Below are positions 1-8,951 of a stretch of 64,000 bases of DNA, piece after piece. The notes beneath the pieces are model-generated. The model had not been told where the DNA came from and ran no database searches. It saw nothing but the letters and a program-made list of their open reading frames with translations. Numbering within the stretch: position 1 is the stretch's first letter; every line of letters starts with the position of its first letter. The position numbers and the translations under genes are program-made. Origin of the DNA: Thiobacillus sp. (GTDB lineage: Bacteria; Pseudomonadota; Gammaproteobacteria; Burkholderiales; Thiobacillaceae); NCBI GenBank assembly GCA_030680405.1, contig JAUXVT010000006.1:56958-120957 (forward strand). Direction: 5' to 3'.

Positions 1-468
1 TCATTTACGCCCCAGCGTCACGGCGTCGCCCCTGTCCGCGGCTCGATGCACGCGGCAATGTGTTCTCTACATTCATCACGGTGAGACGAATTTCGACCTG
101 CCCATGCGAGTGAACAGGGGATTGAACCCCTGACGGTAATGGTCCATGTTTGTTAAACGCGATGTGTTTGTCGGAAAGATCCAGTCTCGCATAGACTGGG
201 CCTACCCGTAATACCGCCAGCCGCCCTTCTCGGCAGGCCCCGGTTGCCTGCAACAAGCAGCCGGCGGTGGTGGTGGTGTATCCGCTTCCTATAGTACGGG
301 GCGCTCAACCTGACCTGACGCCCCGGCCGTGCCTTGCCGAATAAACACTGATTTAATCCGAAACCGGGAAGCCCGCAGGATCGACCGGTCCATCACTCAT
401 TGCTCCGCCAGCATACTGGATTGACTGGCTCACAATGACAAAGGAAAAATGAACTATTCAGTGCGTCC
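1..468. other. Gene-free left edge
   Basis: I see no supportable gene here. One open frame of 83 codons reads leftward (about 256 to 5) but has no recognisable domain, signal peptide or ribosome binding site, so I do not call it. A short hairpin CAGGGG/CCCCTG lies at 115-132 and looks superficially like a tRNA T-arm, but no matching acceptor stem is present. The stretch separates an unseen neighbour on the left from the ppiC-type gene. Confidence 0.5.
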
Positions 469-1359
469 CTAGGGTTTTCTCAGCGCTTCCAGCGTGGCAT
501 CGTCAAGTACGATCGGCTTGTCGCCCTGGAAAGTCTTGGTCCATTCCGCACGTTTCGTGCCCAGAAACTCGTTGCGTAACGCTGTCATAAGCTGCCTTTT
601 TACTTCTTCGAAGGATTGCTGCCTGGCTTCGCGTTTCTCCAGCAATTTAATGATGTGGTAGCCAAAACGGGTGCGCACCAGACCGCTCATCTCGCCCGGT
701 TTCAAGGCATAGGCAGCCTCCTCGAATGGCGGCATCAATTTGCCTTTTTCAGACCATCCCGGCAATTCACCTTTGCTTCTTGAGCTACCAGGATCCTCGG
801 AATGTTTCTGCGCCAACTCGCCAAAATCCCCCCCATCCCGAAGCTCGGTCAATAGCTTCTCTGCCTTGGCACGCACCACCCCATCGGTAGATTCCGGTTC
901 CTCTGCTTTGACCTGAAGCAGGATATGCGCGACACGAATCGCTTCCGGGATGACATAAGAAGCTTTGTTCACTTCATAGCGCTCTTTTGCCAGACCTTCC
1001 AGATCCGGGATAGTCTGGGTCAATTTTTTTGTTTCGCCATCGACGAAAGCGCGCACCACGAGATCCCGGGTGGCCCTGGCAATGCTCGCGCGCACCTCGG
1101 GCAAGTTGGCCGTGCCCGCGGCCATTGCGGCCTTTTCCATGCGCCGGTCGATCAGCACATTGGAAATAAACCGGGCCATCTGATCGCGGCTCATGTTGGC
1201 GCGTATACCCGGAGGCACACTTTCCAGTTCTTTATGGATTTCCGCAAGGGGAAGCCCACTCAGGCCATCGGATATCTCGCTGGCATGCGAACCCGCAGCA
1301 AGACTCAATAGCACTATCGCACTCAGTGTATTCAGCCAAACGGATTGTGATTGCTTCAT
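469..1359 (-). CDS. Periplasmic PpiC-type (parvulin) peptidyl-prolyl cis-trans isomerase
   Basis: A 296-residue exported parvulin-type foldase. Residues 1-26 form a signal peptide ending in SHA before S-E. An alpha-helical SurA/PpiC-like N-terminal part follows, and the rotamase domain occupies about residues 138-240, with the family motifs VAHILLQ, the acidic stretch SEDPGS, GELPGW, and GYHIIKL. It should isomerise X-Pro bonds of secreted proteins in the periplasm. I chose ATG at 1359 over an upstream frame opening at 1446, because that extension would begin inside the terminator hairpin of the upstream gene and would bury the signal peptide; GTGGAG lies just ahead of 1359. It sits downstream of an exported repeat protein in the same direction but behind a terminator, so it is probably transcribed on its own. 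A role in folding the neighbouring exported proteins is inference. Confidence 0.9.
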   Translation of the reverse strand: MKQSQSVWLNTLSAIVLLSLAAGSHASEISDGLSGLPLAEIHKELESVPPGIRANMSRDQMARFISNVLIDRRMEKAAMAAGTANLPEVRASIARATRDLVVRAFVDGETKKLTQTIPDLEGLAKERYEVNKASYVIPEAIRVAHILLQVKAEEPESTDGVVRAKAEKLLTELRDGGDFGELAQKHSEDPGSSRSKGELPGWSEKGKLMPPFEEAAYALKPGEMSGLVRTRFGYHIIKLLEKREARQQSFEEVKRQLMTALRNEFLGTKRAEWTKTFQGDKPIVLDDATLEALRKP

Positions 1360-1417
1360 GTCCACTCCACACAACAAAATAAAAAAGTAACCGCTTGCGC
1401 CATGCGACAGCAGTTCC

Positions 1418-1448
1418 AAAAAAAAGTGCCCGGCATAACCGGGCACTT
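1418..1448 (-). terminator. Rho-independent terminator of the exported repeat protein gene
   Basis: On the minus strand a perfect 10-bp stem (AAGTGCCCGG paired with CCGGGCACTT, 5-base loop) is followed by a run of T residues. It lies about 20 bases after the stop codon of the 1469-3211 gene, so it ends that transcript and isolates the ppiC-type gene. Confidence 0.85.
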
Positions 1449-1468
1449 ATAACCCCTAAGGGTGCGGA

Positions 1469-3211
1469 TCAGTAAAAGTCCGCTGAACCTTCATTGACCA
1501 GATAACGGAAGTTAGTTCCGACTGCATCTGTGCTACTGAACAGATAATACTGTTTGTTCGCCACGATCGGACAATAGCCAGGCCCGGTAATGACGTAGGG
1601 CTGTTGCGTCGAGGTGGTCCTACACAAGGCCGCAGTCGTCTCATAGGTCGCCGTCGGGCTGTCGCTTAGCCATACCTTCAAAGCTTGCCCGACGTTACCG
1701 CCATCCCCGCTGGCCAAGGTGAAGTATTTCGCCGTAGCACCTGCGCCCGATTTCGACGTATAGCGCAGGCCCAGAGTACTTCCCGAACCATAGGCAAATG
1801 TGGTTTGCGTGCTCGTGCCGTTTACCGTGCCGGTAAACGATGTTTTCACGCCGCAGCCTGAGCTAGATGACGAAGTTATATTTTCCCCATTGAGGCAGCC
1901 CGGAACATAGCTGGTCGTATACTGAGAAGTCGAGCCGCTCTGGTCTGCAATCACGCGTCCGGTTGTGTTCGGCGGTATCCACAGGCCCGTACCCGGGTCG
2001 GTGGTGGACACCGTCTGCACCGCAAAGCTCGCCGACACGGTACAGGCCGATGTGATTGCACCCGTGGTGTAGGTGTTACCAGACAGCGAACCGCCACAGC
2101 CGCTTACCGTGGCAGCATAGCCGTTGGCTGGGGTTACGGTGAAGGTGGTGGTGGTGCCGCCGGCCACATCCTTGCTGGCGCTGATAGTGCCATTGCTGCC
2201 GGCTGTGGTGGTGACCGTGTAGCCTCTGGGCGCCTGACAGCTTGTTGCATTGGAACCACCATTAGCACCATTACAGCTCCAAGTGTAATTTGTCGAGTTC
2301 GTAGTAACGACGGACGCGCTGCCGGTGGAGCACAGGTTGGCGCTGGGTGCGGAGGTGACCGGCGTCGAATTGCTTGCAGTGCCACAGGCGCCATTGATCG
2401 GCGCATTGGTAAAGCTCGCAGTCACTGTGCAGTTTGCCGTGACCGGCCCGGTGGTGAAATTGTTGCCGGACTGGGATCCGCCGCAGCCGCTAATCGCTGC
2501 GCTATAGCCACTGTTGGGCGTTGCAGTGATTGTTGCCGTGGCGCCTGAGTTTACCCCCTGGCTGAGGGGGCTAACCGAACCGTTTGCTCCGGCTGTGGCA
2601 GTCACCGTATAGCCCCGCAGCGCATAACAGCTGGCCTCGGCGCCGCCCGTCAGGCTGATGCAGGACCAGGTAAAGGAATCCGGCCCGCTAATGGCCAGGG
2701 CCGCCTTACTCCCGCTGGCGCACTGCGCACCGTTTGCGGGCATGGATGTGGTGGCACCGCCTTGTGCGGTGCCGCATTGCGCGTCAACCGGGGTCGTGGG
2801 GTTGATAACTCCCTGGGCCTGGGCAATTGCAGCACTCGAAGATTTGACCACGACCTTGGCCGTGCTGGTGGTACTGCCAAAGGTATCTGTACCACTCACC
2901 GGCGTGCCCGTCACAGAGAACGTAAACTCGCTCGAACCGGTGGCAGCAAGACCGACTGGGGTCGTATAGTAAACAGGGATACCCGCAATATGCCCGGACA
3001 GGGCAACGTCACCCGTGACGGATACAGTGCCCATTTTCCAGTTGATGGCGGAAAGCGCGCCATCGCAGGTGGCGCTCAATTGCAGCGTTTGCCCCTCGGT
3101 AATGATTGAGTTTGTAGGCGCGACCGTGCAATTGATTATTGCCGCAAGCGCAGGCCCGCTCAAAATGCTGGCAGCGATCACCGCCCAGCGCATATTTTTC
3201 ACCAGTTTCAT
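1469..3211 (-). CDS. Large exported protein with duplicated Cys-containing beta-repeat modules
   Basis: A 580-residue secreted protein of unknown function. The first 23 residues are a signal peptide ending PALA. The N-terminal third looks Ig-like (Ser/Thr/Gly rich, beta-strand pattern, two Cys near residues 28 and 49). Two tandem modules follow, beginning GYTVTATAG (about residue 200) and GYTVTTTAG (about 330). Each contains SGCGGS and a C-T-V-x-A-S-F strand, and they alternate with W-S-C segments rich in Gly/Asn. This matches the general style of the bacterial surface repeat that carries an INxCGGS-like strand; no enzyme motif is visible. The C-terminal 170 residues are unique. ATG at 3211 is preceded by GGAAGAG; an upstream TTG at 3226 is possible but worse. 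It may be a type II secretion substrate or surface protein, which is inference from the T2SS operon nearby. Confidence 0.8.
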   Translation of the reverse strand: MKLVKNMRWAVIAASILSGPALAAIINCTVAPTNSIITEGQTLQLSATCDGALSAINWKMGTVSVTGDVALSGHIAGIPVYYTTPVGLAATGSSEFTFSVTGTPVSGTDTFGSTTSTAKVVVKSSSAAIAQAQGVINPTTPVDAQCGTAQGGATTSMPANGAQCASGSKAALAISGPDSFTWSCISLTGGAEASCYALRGYTVTATAGANGSVSPLSQGVNSGATATITATPNSGYSAAISGCGGSQSGNNFTTGPVTANCTVTASFTNAPINGACGTASNSTPVTSAPSANLCSTGSASVVTTNSTNYTWSCNGANGGSNATSCQAPRGYTVTTTAGSNGTISASKDVAGGTTTTFTVTPANGYAATVSGCGGSLSGNTYTTGAITSACTVSASFAVQTVSTTDPGTGLWIPPNTTGRVIADQSGSTSQYTTSYVPGCLNGENITSSSSSGCGVKTSFTGTVNGTSTQTTFAYGSGSTLGLRYTSKSGAGATAKYFTLASGDGGNVGQALKVWLSDSPTATYETTAALCRTTSTQQPYVITGPGYCPIVANKQYYLFSSTDAVGTNFRYLVNEGSADFY

Positions 3212-3399
3212 TGCTCTTCCTTTCAAGACAAACGTCTCATTTTACCGGGGGCACAACCTACCGCTGCAGACGCACCGATGCCCGCATGTTTCGAACAAGC
3301 CGTACCGTAGAACAACCGCAAGACTTTAAGTTCAAATTATATTGTAATTGGCTAGTATGCATGATCGTAACCTGTTTGCTGTCACCGGATCATTCGACG

Positions 3400-3440
3400 G
3401 ATGGGTTGGGAGTCGAACCAATGATCCCTTACAGTTCGTA
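3400..3440 (-). other. tRNA-like T-arm fragment
   Basis: On the minus strand the sequence TTGGTTCGACTCCCAA resembles a tRNA T-arm (stem TTGG/CCAA around TTCGACTC), preceded by an ACTGTAAGG segment reminiscent of an anticodon arm. The T-loop would be 8 bases instead of 7, no acceptor stem can be paired and no CCA follows, so it is not a functional tRNA. It could be a decayed 3' piece of a tRNA left by an integration event, or chance. Confidence 0.25.
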
Positions 3441-3710
3441 ACGGTAGGTTTGTTCATTACTTAAGAGATTTTGAGATAAATTTTTTATTTGTCCAACAGG
3501 ACGGCCATCGGCTCCGGCAGGGTTAGCGTGACTAGAGGCGTACTGGCTCGGCTTCATGCTGAACAACCTATTGAGAAACGACAGCTAGCGACGCAGGCCT
3601 ATGCTGGCCCTTGTACATTCGGTACATTCGCGCCGCCACACACACACTGCATAGCGATCCGCCCGACATCCATCACCTAAAGGCCCCTACCGGCCTGGCA
3701 AGCGCACATA

Positions 3711-3743
3711 AAAAAACCCCGCCCATAACAAAGGCGGGGTTTA
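3711..3743 (-). terminator. Rho-independent terminator after the 3799-5250 gene
   Basis: A perfect 10-bp stem (AAACCCCGCC at 3714-3723 with GGCGGGGTTT at 3733-3742) is followed on the minus strand by a T run. A second perfect hairpin, AGAGCCTGC/GCAGGCTCT at 3755-3776, lies between it and the stop codon. The pair ends the transcript of the exported protein gene. Confidence 0.85.
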
Positions 3744-3798
3744 TCTACAGCCCGAGAGCCTGCTCGCGCAGGCTCTTAAGTGCAGGTTTAGCTATTAA

Positions 3799-5250
3799 TT
3801 AAGGAGCAACAACACGCTTATAGGTATGTTCCGTGCTGGAACCGTAGTTCACCGTTGCACCACCCGCATCACGTACAGTGGCCGCAAAGCCGATCACGGG
3901 CAGACCACCCAGCGTGTTCTCGTCAAAGGTCAACTCCGCCCAGCCAGCCGTACCCACAGCAGCCGTGCTCACGCCCAAGCGATTGGTTCCGGCACCGAAC
4001 ACGCTGGAACCGTTGAAGTCGACCACGTTGGTTTCGTAGCACAACTCGACAAACTCGGAAGTCGGCGCCGGCGAGAAGTTGGTGTTGCCCAGATTCTGAA
4101 CGGTGCCTTCTTCACGGTTGTAAATGTTGAGACCGATGTTGTCGCACGACTTGCCGTCTCCCGTGGTGGGCGGTGTATTGTAGAACCACTCGGAGAACCC
4201 GCCGCTAGGAATTCCATCATCAAGGGTGGGACCCGTCACCGCAGTATAGCTATCGGTGTAGTGGTGCTTGGTCGGGAAGGTCATCACCCAGCTCGTGGCT
4301 GCACCGGCACCCGTGGCGAACTCGTTGATCACCGAAGACGCGCGCAGCAGTTGCGAGACGCCATTTTCCGAACCAACATACCCAGGAGAGACGGTCGCAC
4401 CATCCACCAGGCTGGTGGCATTGCCTATCAAATCGCCATTGGAGAGCTGGGGACGCAAGTCGCCCGGCTCAAAAATAGAACCAGCAACGGAGTTGAAATT
4501 CTCGAGCGCGGTCGGCTCGGCGTCGATTGCCTGGCCGTTGGTCACGTTGATGTAGGTGACATGGCCTTTCAGGATGTTTTCAGGCGCAAGCATGTAGCCA
4601 TTGAGCGTAGCCACGCCGGCCGGCAGGAACAGATCGTCCACCTTGGCGCAGTCGCGCGGCACGCCGCTCACGTGCTTGGCATTGTATTCGAGGGTGTTGG
4701 TAGAGACGCTGGGATCACGTGTGCTCACGCCCATCAGGATGACTTCGAAGTAGCCTTCCTGGACGCGTGTCATCTCCTGGCTGGCACCGTCGGTGAAGTT
4801 GCCGGAGAACAGCGTGTTGGTGAAGGCAACCTCGCCCTTGGCGCCCGGCAGCGCGCGGTCAGCATTGGGGACCATGCCCGGCAGACGCGGCGAGGTGCAG
4901 GTCTTGTCGAAGGTGCGGATCAGGGCGCCGTCGGTGGTGGCGGTCACCACTGCACCCCAGTGGTCTTTCGGCGAAAGGATAACGTTGAAGTCGCGAACTT
5001 CGCGGCTGTTCAGCGCTTCGCGGAAACGAATTTTGTAAACCGCGGTTCTGTCAGAAGTGTTGGTCACGGTAAGGAGGGTATCAAAACCATTCTTGACCGT
5101 GTAGTAAGGGAACAGCAGAACCTCACCGAGGTTGTCCTGGGAAACGTTCATGGCCTGAGCCGGAGCCGCCATCATCATCATGGCACCACCGCTGACGGCG
5201 GAAGCAACAGCCAGGGTTACGAGTTTTTTGCGGATATTTAACGATTTCAT
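3799..5250 (-). CDS. Exported protein of unknown function (483 aa)
   Basis: A large exported protein without a recognised enzymatic domain. A signal peptide occupies about residues 1-34 (positive MKSLNIRKK, hydrophobic Ala/Met core, cleavage near APAQA). The mature start, with the phrase GEVLLFPYYTV, is one I associate with uncharacterised exported proteins of proteobacteria; that recall is not a search result. Six or more scattered Cys suggest periplasmic disulfides. There is no lipobox or C-terminal anchor. The start is ambiguous: GTG at 5253 and ATG at 5250 are adjacent, both served by AGGAG; I chose the ATG. The Shine-Dalgarno sequence lies in the 12-base palindrome TCCTTGCAAGGA (5261-5272). 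It is followed by a strong terminator and could be an abundant secreted protein, possibly a substrate of the T2SS encoded just upstream (inference). Confidence 0.8.
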   Translation of the reverse strand: MKSLNIRKKLVTLAVASAVSGGAMMMMAAPAQAMNVSQDNLGEVLLFPYYTVKNGFDTLLTVTNTSDRTAVYKIRFREALNSREVRDFNVILSPKDHWGAVVTATTDGALIRTFDKTCTSPRLPGMVPNADRALPGAKGEVAFTNTLFSGNFTDGASQEMTRVQEGYFEVILMGVSTRDPSVSTNTLEYNAKHVSGVPRDCAKVDDLFLPAGVATLNGYMLAPENILKGHVTYINVTNGQAIDAEPTALENFNSVAGSIFEPGDLRPQLSNGDLIGNATSLVDGATVSPGYVGSENGVSQLLRASSVINEFATGAGAATSWVMTFPTKHHYTDSYTAVTGPTLDDGIPSGGFSEWFYNTPPTTGDGKSCDNIGLNIYNREEGTVQNLGNTNFSPAPTSEFVELCYETNVVDFNGSSVFGAGTNRLGVSTAAVGTAGWAELTFDENTLGGLPVIGFAATVRDAGGATVNYGSSTEHTYKRVVAP

Positions 5251-5293
5251 CACTTATTACTCCTTGCAAGGAAAAAAAAACAAACCAAAGTTA

Positions 5294-5309
5294 AGCCAAG
5301 CGCTTGGCT
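5294..5309 (-). repeat. Perfect 16-base palindrome AGCCAAGCGCTTGGCT
   Basis: A perfect inverted repeat with no spacer lies between the lipoprotein gene and the exported protein gene. On the minus strand it is followed, after some 14 bases, by a run of nine T. It could be an operator for the exported protein or a weak terminator for the lipoprotein gene; the sequence alone does not decide. Confidence 0.45.
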
Positions 5310-5366
5310 CCAGCTACAACACTTGTCACCAACCTCCCGGGCGCGGAACCTAGCATGCCCGCGTTG

Positions 5367-5816
5367 TTAGTTGGAGGTGTACCACCACTCCCGATTCTTG
5401 TAAATCCATTTCTCGGAGATGGCCTTTTGCGTTTCGATCAACTCCCCACCTGCACCAGGGAGATCGATCCGGTAAGTCACTTCCACCGAAACAGTCGCAA
5501 CGGTAGGCACATCATAGCTGATGTCAACAACACGCGCGCCACGCCAGTCAACAACACGCCCGTACTTACTTTTGTATTGTTGCAGATTTACAACAGCTCG
5601 ATATTCAGGCGTTGTGTAAATATAGGCTTTTTCAATATCCCCCTTGATCAGAGCATCCCATCGAGCCTCGGCGCGCGCCTTCAATACCGGGCGTTGAGAC
5701 TCCCGCCATTTTTCGCTCTCTTCCGGCTGAAGGGTGGCGCAGCCGGGCAACGCAGACAGGATCGCATACGCCAACCCGGCCATCACAAGAGATCTGCGAC
5801 TACTTACACTAAACAC
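5367..5816 (-). CDS. Small lipoprotein of unknown function
   Basis: A 149-residue putative lipoprotein. The N-terminus has a type II signal peptide with lipobox LPGC near residue 26, so it should be lipidated and membrane-anchored. The rest is a compact alpha/beta domain (one N-terminal helix with several Arg/Trp, then strands such as VATVSVEVTYRI and a terminal W-x-Y-x-N-R-E-W-W) resembling small NTF2-like lipoproteins, but I cannot name the family. GTG at 5816 is chosen because GGAGG lies 9 bases ahead; the next Met would cut into the signal peptide. It is co-directional with the transglycosylase and T2SS genes upstream but separated by about 250 bases. Confidence 0.7.
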   Translation of the reverse strand: MFSVSSRRSLVMAGLAYAILSALPGCATLQPEESEKWRESQRPVLKARAEARWDALIKGDIEKAYIYTTPEYRAVVNLQQYKSKYGRVVDWRGARVVDISYDVPTVATVSVEVTYRIDLPGAGGELIETQKAISEKWIYKNREWWYTSN

Positions 5817-6062
5817 CTGGCTTCACCTCCATTTTTGAAAACAACCTCACCTTCATTGTTACCACTCCAGGTTTCAAACCATCAACAAACCTTGTTCGGA
5901 CTTGCCCGGGTCGGGGCGAAAGACCGGGAAGTTATCCCGAGCCGTCGTTTCCGGGCGAGCAACGTATCAAGGCGGCCGTTGCCAGGACCCGCACGCTTGG
6001 TTTGAGCATTAACGTAGGTTCGCAACCAAACTTTAGCCGAATCACGTTCAGAGCAGTTCCGT

Positions 6063-6653
6063 TCAGAGCTGTACGCTGTATTGGCTGTAAAGACGCATGA
6101 CCTTCGGCACATAAGCCTGCGTTTCACGATAGGGCGGAATCTTTCTGCCATACCTAATCACGGCATTTTCACCGGCATTGTAGGCCGCCAGCGCAAGCTC
6201 GGTGTTGTTGTCGAACATGTTCAGCAAGTCACGCAGGTAACGGGTGCCGCCGCGAATATTCTGTTTGGGGTCGAAGGCGTCTTTAACCGCATAGCGCCTG
6301 GCTGTTCCGGGCATGAGCTGCATCAGACCCTGGGCTCCGGTCCGCGATAGGGCTGCGGGGTTGTAGCCCGATTCGGCGGTGATGACGGCATGAACCAGGG
6401 CAACATCGATGCCAGCCTCGCCCGCGGCTTGTTCAATGTGCGGGGCGAAGGCGGCGACGTTGCCCCTGACTGCCGGCGCGTTCGCGCGATTGTTTTTCCC
6501 GGATTCCACCAGCAGGCTGGATATGCGCTGGTAAAGGCTGTTTCCCGGGGCGTTGGTGTAATGCTCTACGCCATCGGCGTCGGCATAGGCATACACGTCG
6601 GCTTGCGCCGGGGCAGCCAGAGCGACCAGGATGATGAAGAAAATTCGCGGCAC
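6063..6653 (-). CDS. Periplasmic lytic transglycosylase (SLT domain)
   Basis: A peptidoglycan-cleaving transglycosylase of about 196 residues. After an N-terminal signal peptide (PRIFFIILVALAAPAQA) comes a short DUF4124-like beta unit (VYAYADADGVEHYTN), then the goose-type lysozyme/SLT domain from about residue 75. The catalytic Glu is in ITAESGYNP, followed by the classic GAQGLMQLMPGTA, NIRGGTRYLRDLL and LALAAYNAGE motifs. It would cut the glycan strand with 1,6-anhydro formation. The start is uncertain: GTG at 6653 gives a clean signal peptide, a TTG at 6668 is possible, and neither has a strong Shine-Dalgarno. It begins 58 bases after gspD, so it may be the last gene of the T2SS operon and open the wall for secreton assembly (inference). 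Confidence 0.88.
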   Translation of the reverse strand: MPRIFFIILVALAAPAQADVYAYADADGVEHYTNAPGNSLYQRISSLLVESGKNNRANAPAVRGNVAAFAPHIEQAAGEAGIDVALVHAVITAESGYNPAALSRTGAQGLMQLMPGTARRYAVKDAFDPKQNIRGGTRYLRDLLNMFDNNTELALAAYNAGENAVIRYGRKIPPYRETQAYVPKVMRLYSQYSVQL

Positions 6654-6710
6654 GGATTCACAAGACAAGAAGTAAACGAGCGCATTTTACCCGACCTGCA
6701 AGTTCTACGC

Positions 6711-8870
6711 TTATTGGGTACTCCCGGCAGCGGGTTGGGGCGGCAGTTCTACCGATTTGAGCATGCGCTCGAGGCCCGTGATGCGCTTGCGGTATTCCTG
6801 GGTGATGGCGGCTGCGTCAGGGGTGTCGGCGAGCACGCGCGGGGTGATGAGGATAATCAGCTCGGTGCGGTTGTCGCCCCAGCTCTGGGTGCCGAACAGG
6901 CCGCCGATGAGGGGGATCTTCGCAAGCAGCGGCAAGCCTTCGGTAGACTTGGTTTTTTCTTCCTTGATCAGGCCGGCGAGGATGATGGTTTCGCCGGATT
7001 TGACGGTTACGGTACTTTCAGCGGTACGTTTCTGGATGGTCGGGGAGTCGATACCGGAGGTGGTCGTGGCGGTGGCGTTGCTGACCTCCTGATTGATTTC
7101 CATGGTGACCTGCCCGCCGGCATTGACGCGCGGCGTCACCGAGAGCATGACGCCGGTTTCAGTATATTGCACGCTACTGATGATGCCGGTGGCCGTGGTG
7201 CTGCTGGGCACGGACTGTGTCTGGCTGATGGTGGGTACACGGTCGCCCACCTGAATCTTGGCCGTCTGGTTGTCTGACACGGTGATATGCGGCGAGGAAA
7301 CGATCTTGAGCCGGGAATCGGTGGCGAGGGCATTGAGGACGGCGCTGATGTCGCCAGCCTTGCTCACCCAGGAGTAGGAGAAACCGGGTACGAGCGCAGC
7401 AATCCCCCCCGCGCCGGTGTCGAGCTTGCCATTGATGCGTGCGCCATTGCTGAAATACCACTCCAATCCGTATTTGAGCTCGTCCTTGAGGGTGACTTCG
7501 GCGATGGTGACCTCGACCAGAACCTGACGCACCGCGATGTCGAGCTTGCGGATGGCGGATTCGATGCTCTCATAGTCGGCGGGGCTGGCAAGAATCAACA
7601 GGGCGTTGTTGTCCTTGTCGGGGATGACGCGCACGTCCCGGGGCAAGCCCACACTGTCAGCAGATTCGAGCACGGTTGTCGCTGATGCAACCGGCTGCGC
7701 TTCCTGGCCGGGTGCGCGGGTCGGCTCGGCCGATTTGATTTCGGCAGGCTTGGCACCGGGTGCAAGAGAGGCGGAGAGGGTTGTCTTGGTCTGCGCGCCT
7801 TTTTTGGAAAAAGCATCGTTGAGCAGGGTGGCCAGATTTTCGGCCTTGCCGTTCTGGACCGGATACACGTAAAGCCGCTGACCGCCCCCACCCGCGCCCG
7901 GGCGATCAAGGCGCTCGACCCAGGTGCGGGCCTGCTCCAGATATTTCGCCTGCGGGGTAACAACCAGCAGGGCGTTGAGTCGTTCGATGGGAACGACCCG
8001 GATGGCACCGGCGAGCGGGCCGAGATTTTTGTCGCCAAACAGCTTTTCCAGTTCGCTGTAGGCAGTTTTCACGTCCACGCTTTGCAGGGTGAACAGGCCC
8101 ACTGACATGCCGGAAATCCAGTCCACATCGAACATGTCGATGGTCTCGAGCATGTGCTTCAGCTGCAACTGGGTGCCGGACAGGATGAGCAGGTTGCGCA
8201 ACGGATCGATGCGCACGCTGGAGGGTTCGCCGGCGAGGGGCTCAAGGATCTTGGCCATGTCGGCCACACCAATGTGTTTGAGCGGGACAATCTGGATGCT
8301 GAAACCACCAGGCAGCGGTTTGCCGGTTTCAGCCAGTTGTGGGGTGGCATTGCCCTTGCCCGCAACAGCCGAGGGCACGATGCGAAATACGCCGTCGGCC
8401 TCGCGGATCATGACCGCTCCGTTCATGCGCAGGATTTCCTCGAGGGTGTGCATGGCCGCACTTTTCGGGATGGGCTTGGCGGTGCGCAGGGTGATTGTTC
8501 CCCCCACGCGCGGATCGACGATGTAATTTTCCTTGAGAATATCGCCCAGGATGGTGCGCACCACCTCACGCAAATCGGCACCTTCAAAATTCAGGGTCAG
8601 ATTGCCGCTTGCGTCCTCGGTCAAGGGCTGCGCTGCAGATGGCTTGACCACCACGCCGCTGCCATAAAAAAGCTTGTAACGATCCTCGACATCGGCTTTC
8701 GCCTTGATATCGCCGACCGCATTGGCCTCGGACGATGACATGGCGAGCTGGCTTGCCGTTTCAGGCTGGTCAACCTGGGGCGTAGTCGCGCACCCCCCGA
8801 TCAGGGTGGCCAGCATGACGGGGATGGCAACTCGATTCGCTCGGCTTGTTTTCGGGGTATTGGTTTCCAT
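6711..8870 (-). CDS. gspD: Type II secretion outer-membrane secretin GspD
   Basis: The 719-residue secretin that forms the outer-membrane channel of the type II secretion system. A lipoprotein signal peptide with lipobox IGGC (Cys near 27) suggests self-piloting by lipidation. N0/N1-N3 ring domains occupy roughly residues 85-430 (LNFEGADLREVVRTI for N0, then repeated KH-like units). The secretin barrel domain follows from about 440, with the family motifs VEVTIAEV, VPTISQTQS and TELIILITPRVL. A Pro/Ala/Ser-rich linker interrupts the third ring domain near residues 360-400. It is the last core gene of the gspE-to-D operon, 81 bases after the GspC-like gene. No pilotin gene is evident nearby. 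Confidence 0.95.
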   Translation of the reverse strand: METNTPKTSRANRVAIPVMLATLIGGCATTPQVDQPETASQLAMSSSEANAVGDIKAKADVEDRYKLFYGSGVVVKPSAAQPLTEDASGNLTLNFEGADLREVVRTILGDILKENYIVDPRVGGTITLRTAKPIPKSAAMHTLEEILRMNGAVMIREADGVFRIVPSAVAGKGNATPQLAETGKPLPGGFSIQIVPLKHIGVADMAKILEPLAGEPSSVRIDPLRNLLILSGTQLQLKHMLETIDMFDVDWISGMSVGLFTLQSVDVKTAYSELEKLFGDKNLGPLAGAIRVVPIERLNALLVVTPQAKYLEQARTWVERLDRPGAGGGGQRLYVYPVQNGKAENLATLLNDAFSKKGAQTKTTLSASLAPGAKPAEIKSAEPTRAPGQEAQPVASATTVLESADSVGLPRDVRVIPDKDNNALLILASPADYESIESAIRKLDIAVRQVLVEVTIAEVTLKDELKYGLEWYFSNGARINGKLDTGAGGIAALVPGFSYSWVSKAGDISAVLNALATDSRLKIVSSPHITVSDNQTAKIQVGDRVPTISQTQSVPSSTTATGIISSVQYTETGVMLSVTPRVNAGGQVTMEINQEVSNATATTTSGIDSPTIQKRTAESTVTVKSGETIILAGLIKEEKTKSTEGLPLLAKIPLIGGLFGTQSWGDNRTELIILITPRVLADTPDAAAITQEYRKRITGLERMLKSVELPPQPAAGSTQ

Positions 8871-8951
8871 GCTTAACTATCCCAAGGTTGATTGCTGGAG
8901 CTGTGGCGTCCAGGACTTCGGTTTCACTCGACAGACTGCCTTTTCATCGCA

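Larger units (their letters stand above)
3212..3798. other. Long intergenic region (587 bases)
   Basis: No gene can be supported. The part near the left-hand gene is relatively AT-rich and holds a TATAAT-like hexamer on the minus strand (3336-3341), a possible promoter for the exported repeat protein without a convincing -35 box. A tRNA-like fragment lies around 3400-3440 and two hairpins, one a clear terminator, lie at 3711-3777; these are listed separately. The middle (about 3480-3700) holds only short open frames without recognisable content. Confidence 0.6.

Noticed and set aside
110..135. Possible tRNA T-arm (CAGGGG/CCCCTG around a 6-base loop)
   Set aside because: The loop is one base short, and no acceptor or anticodon stems can be paired upstream or downstream.
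5..256. An 83-codon minus-strand frame at the left edge
   Set aside because: No recognisable family, ribosome binding site or context support.
3826..5241. A 471-codon plus-strand frame opposite the exported protein gene
   Set aside because: The minus-strand frame has a signal peptide, ribosome binding site and terminator; the plus-strand frame has none.
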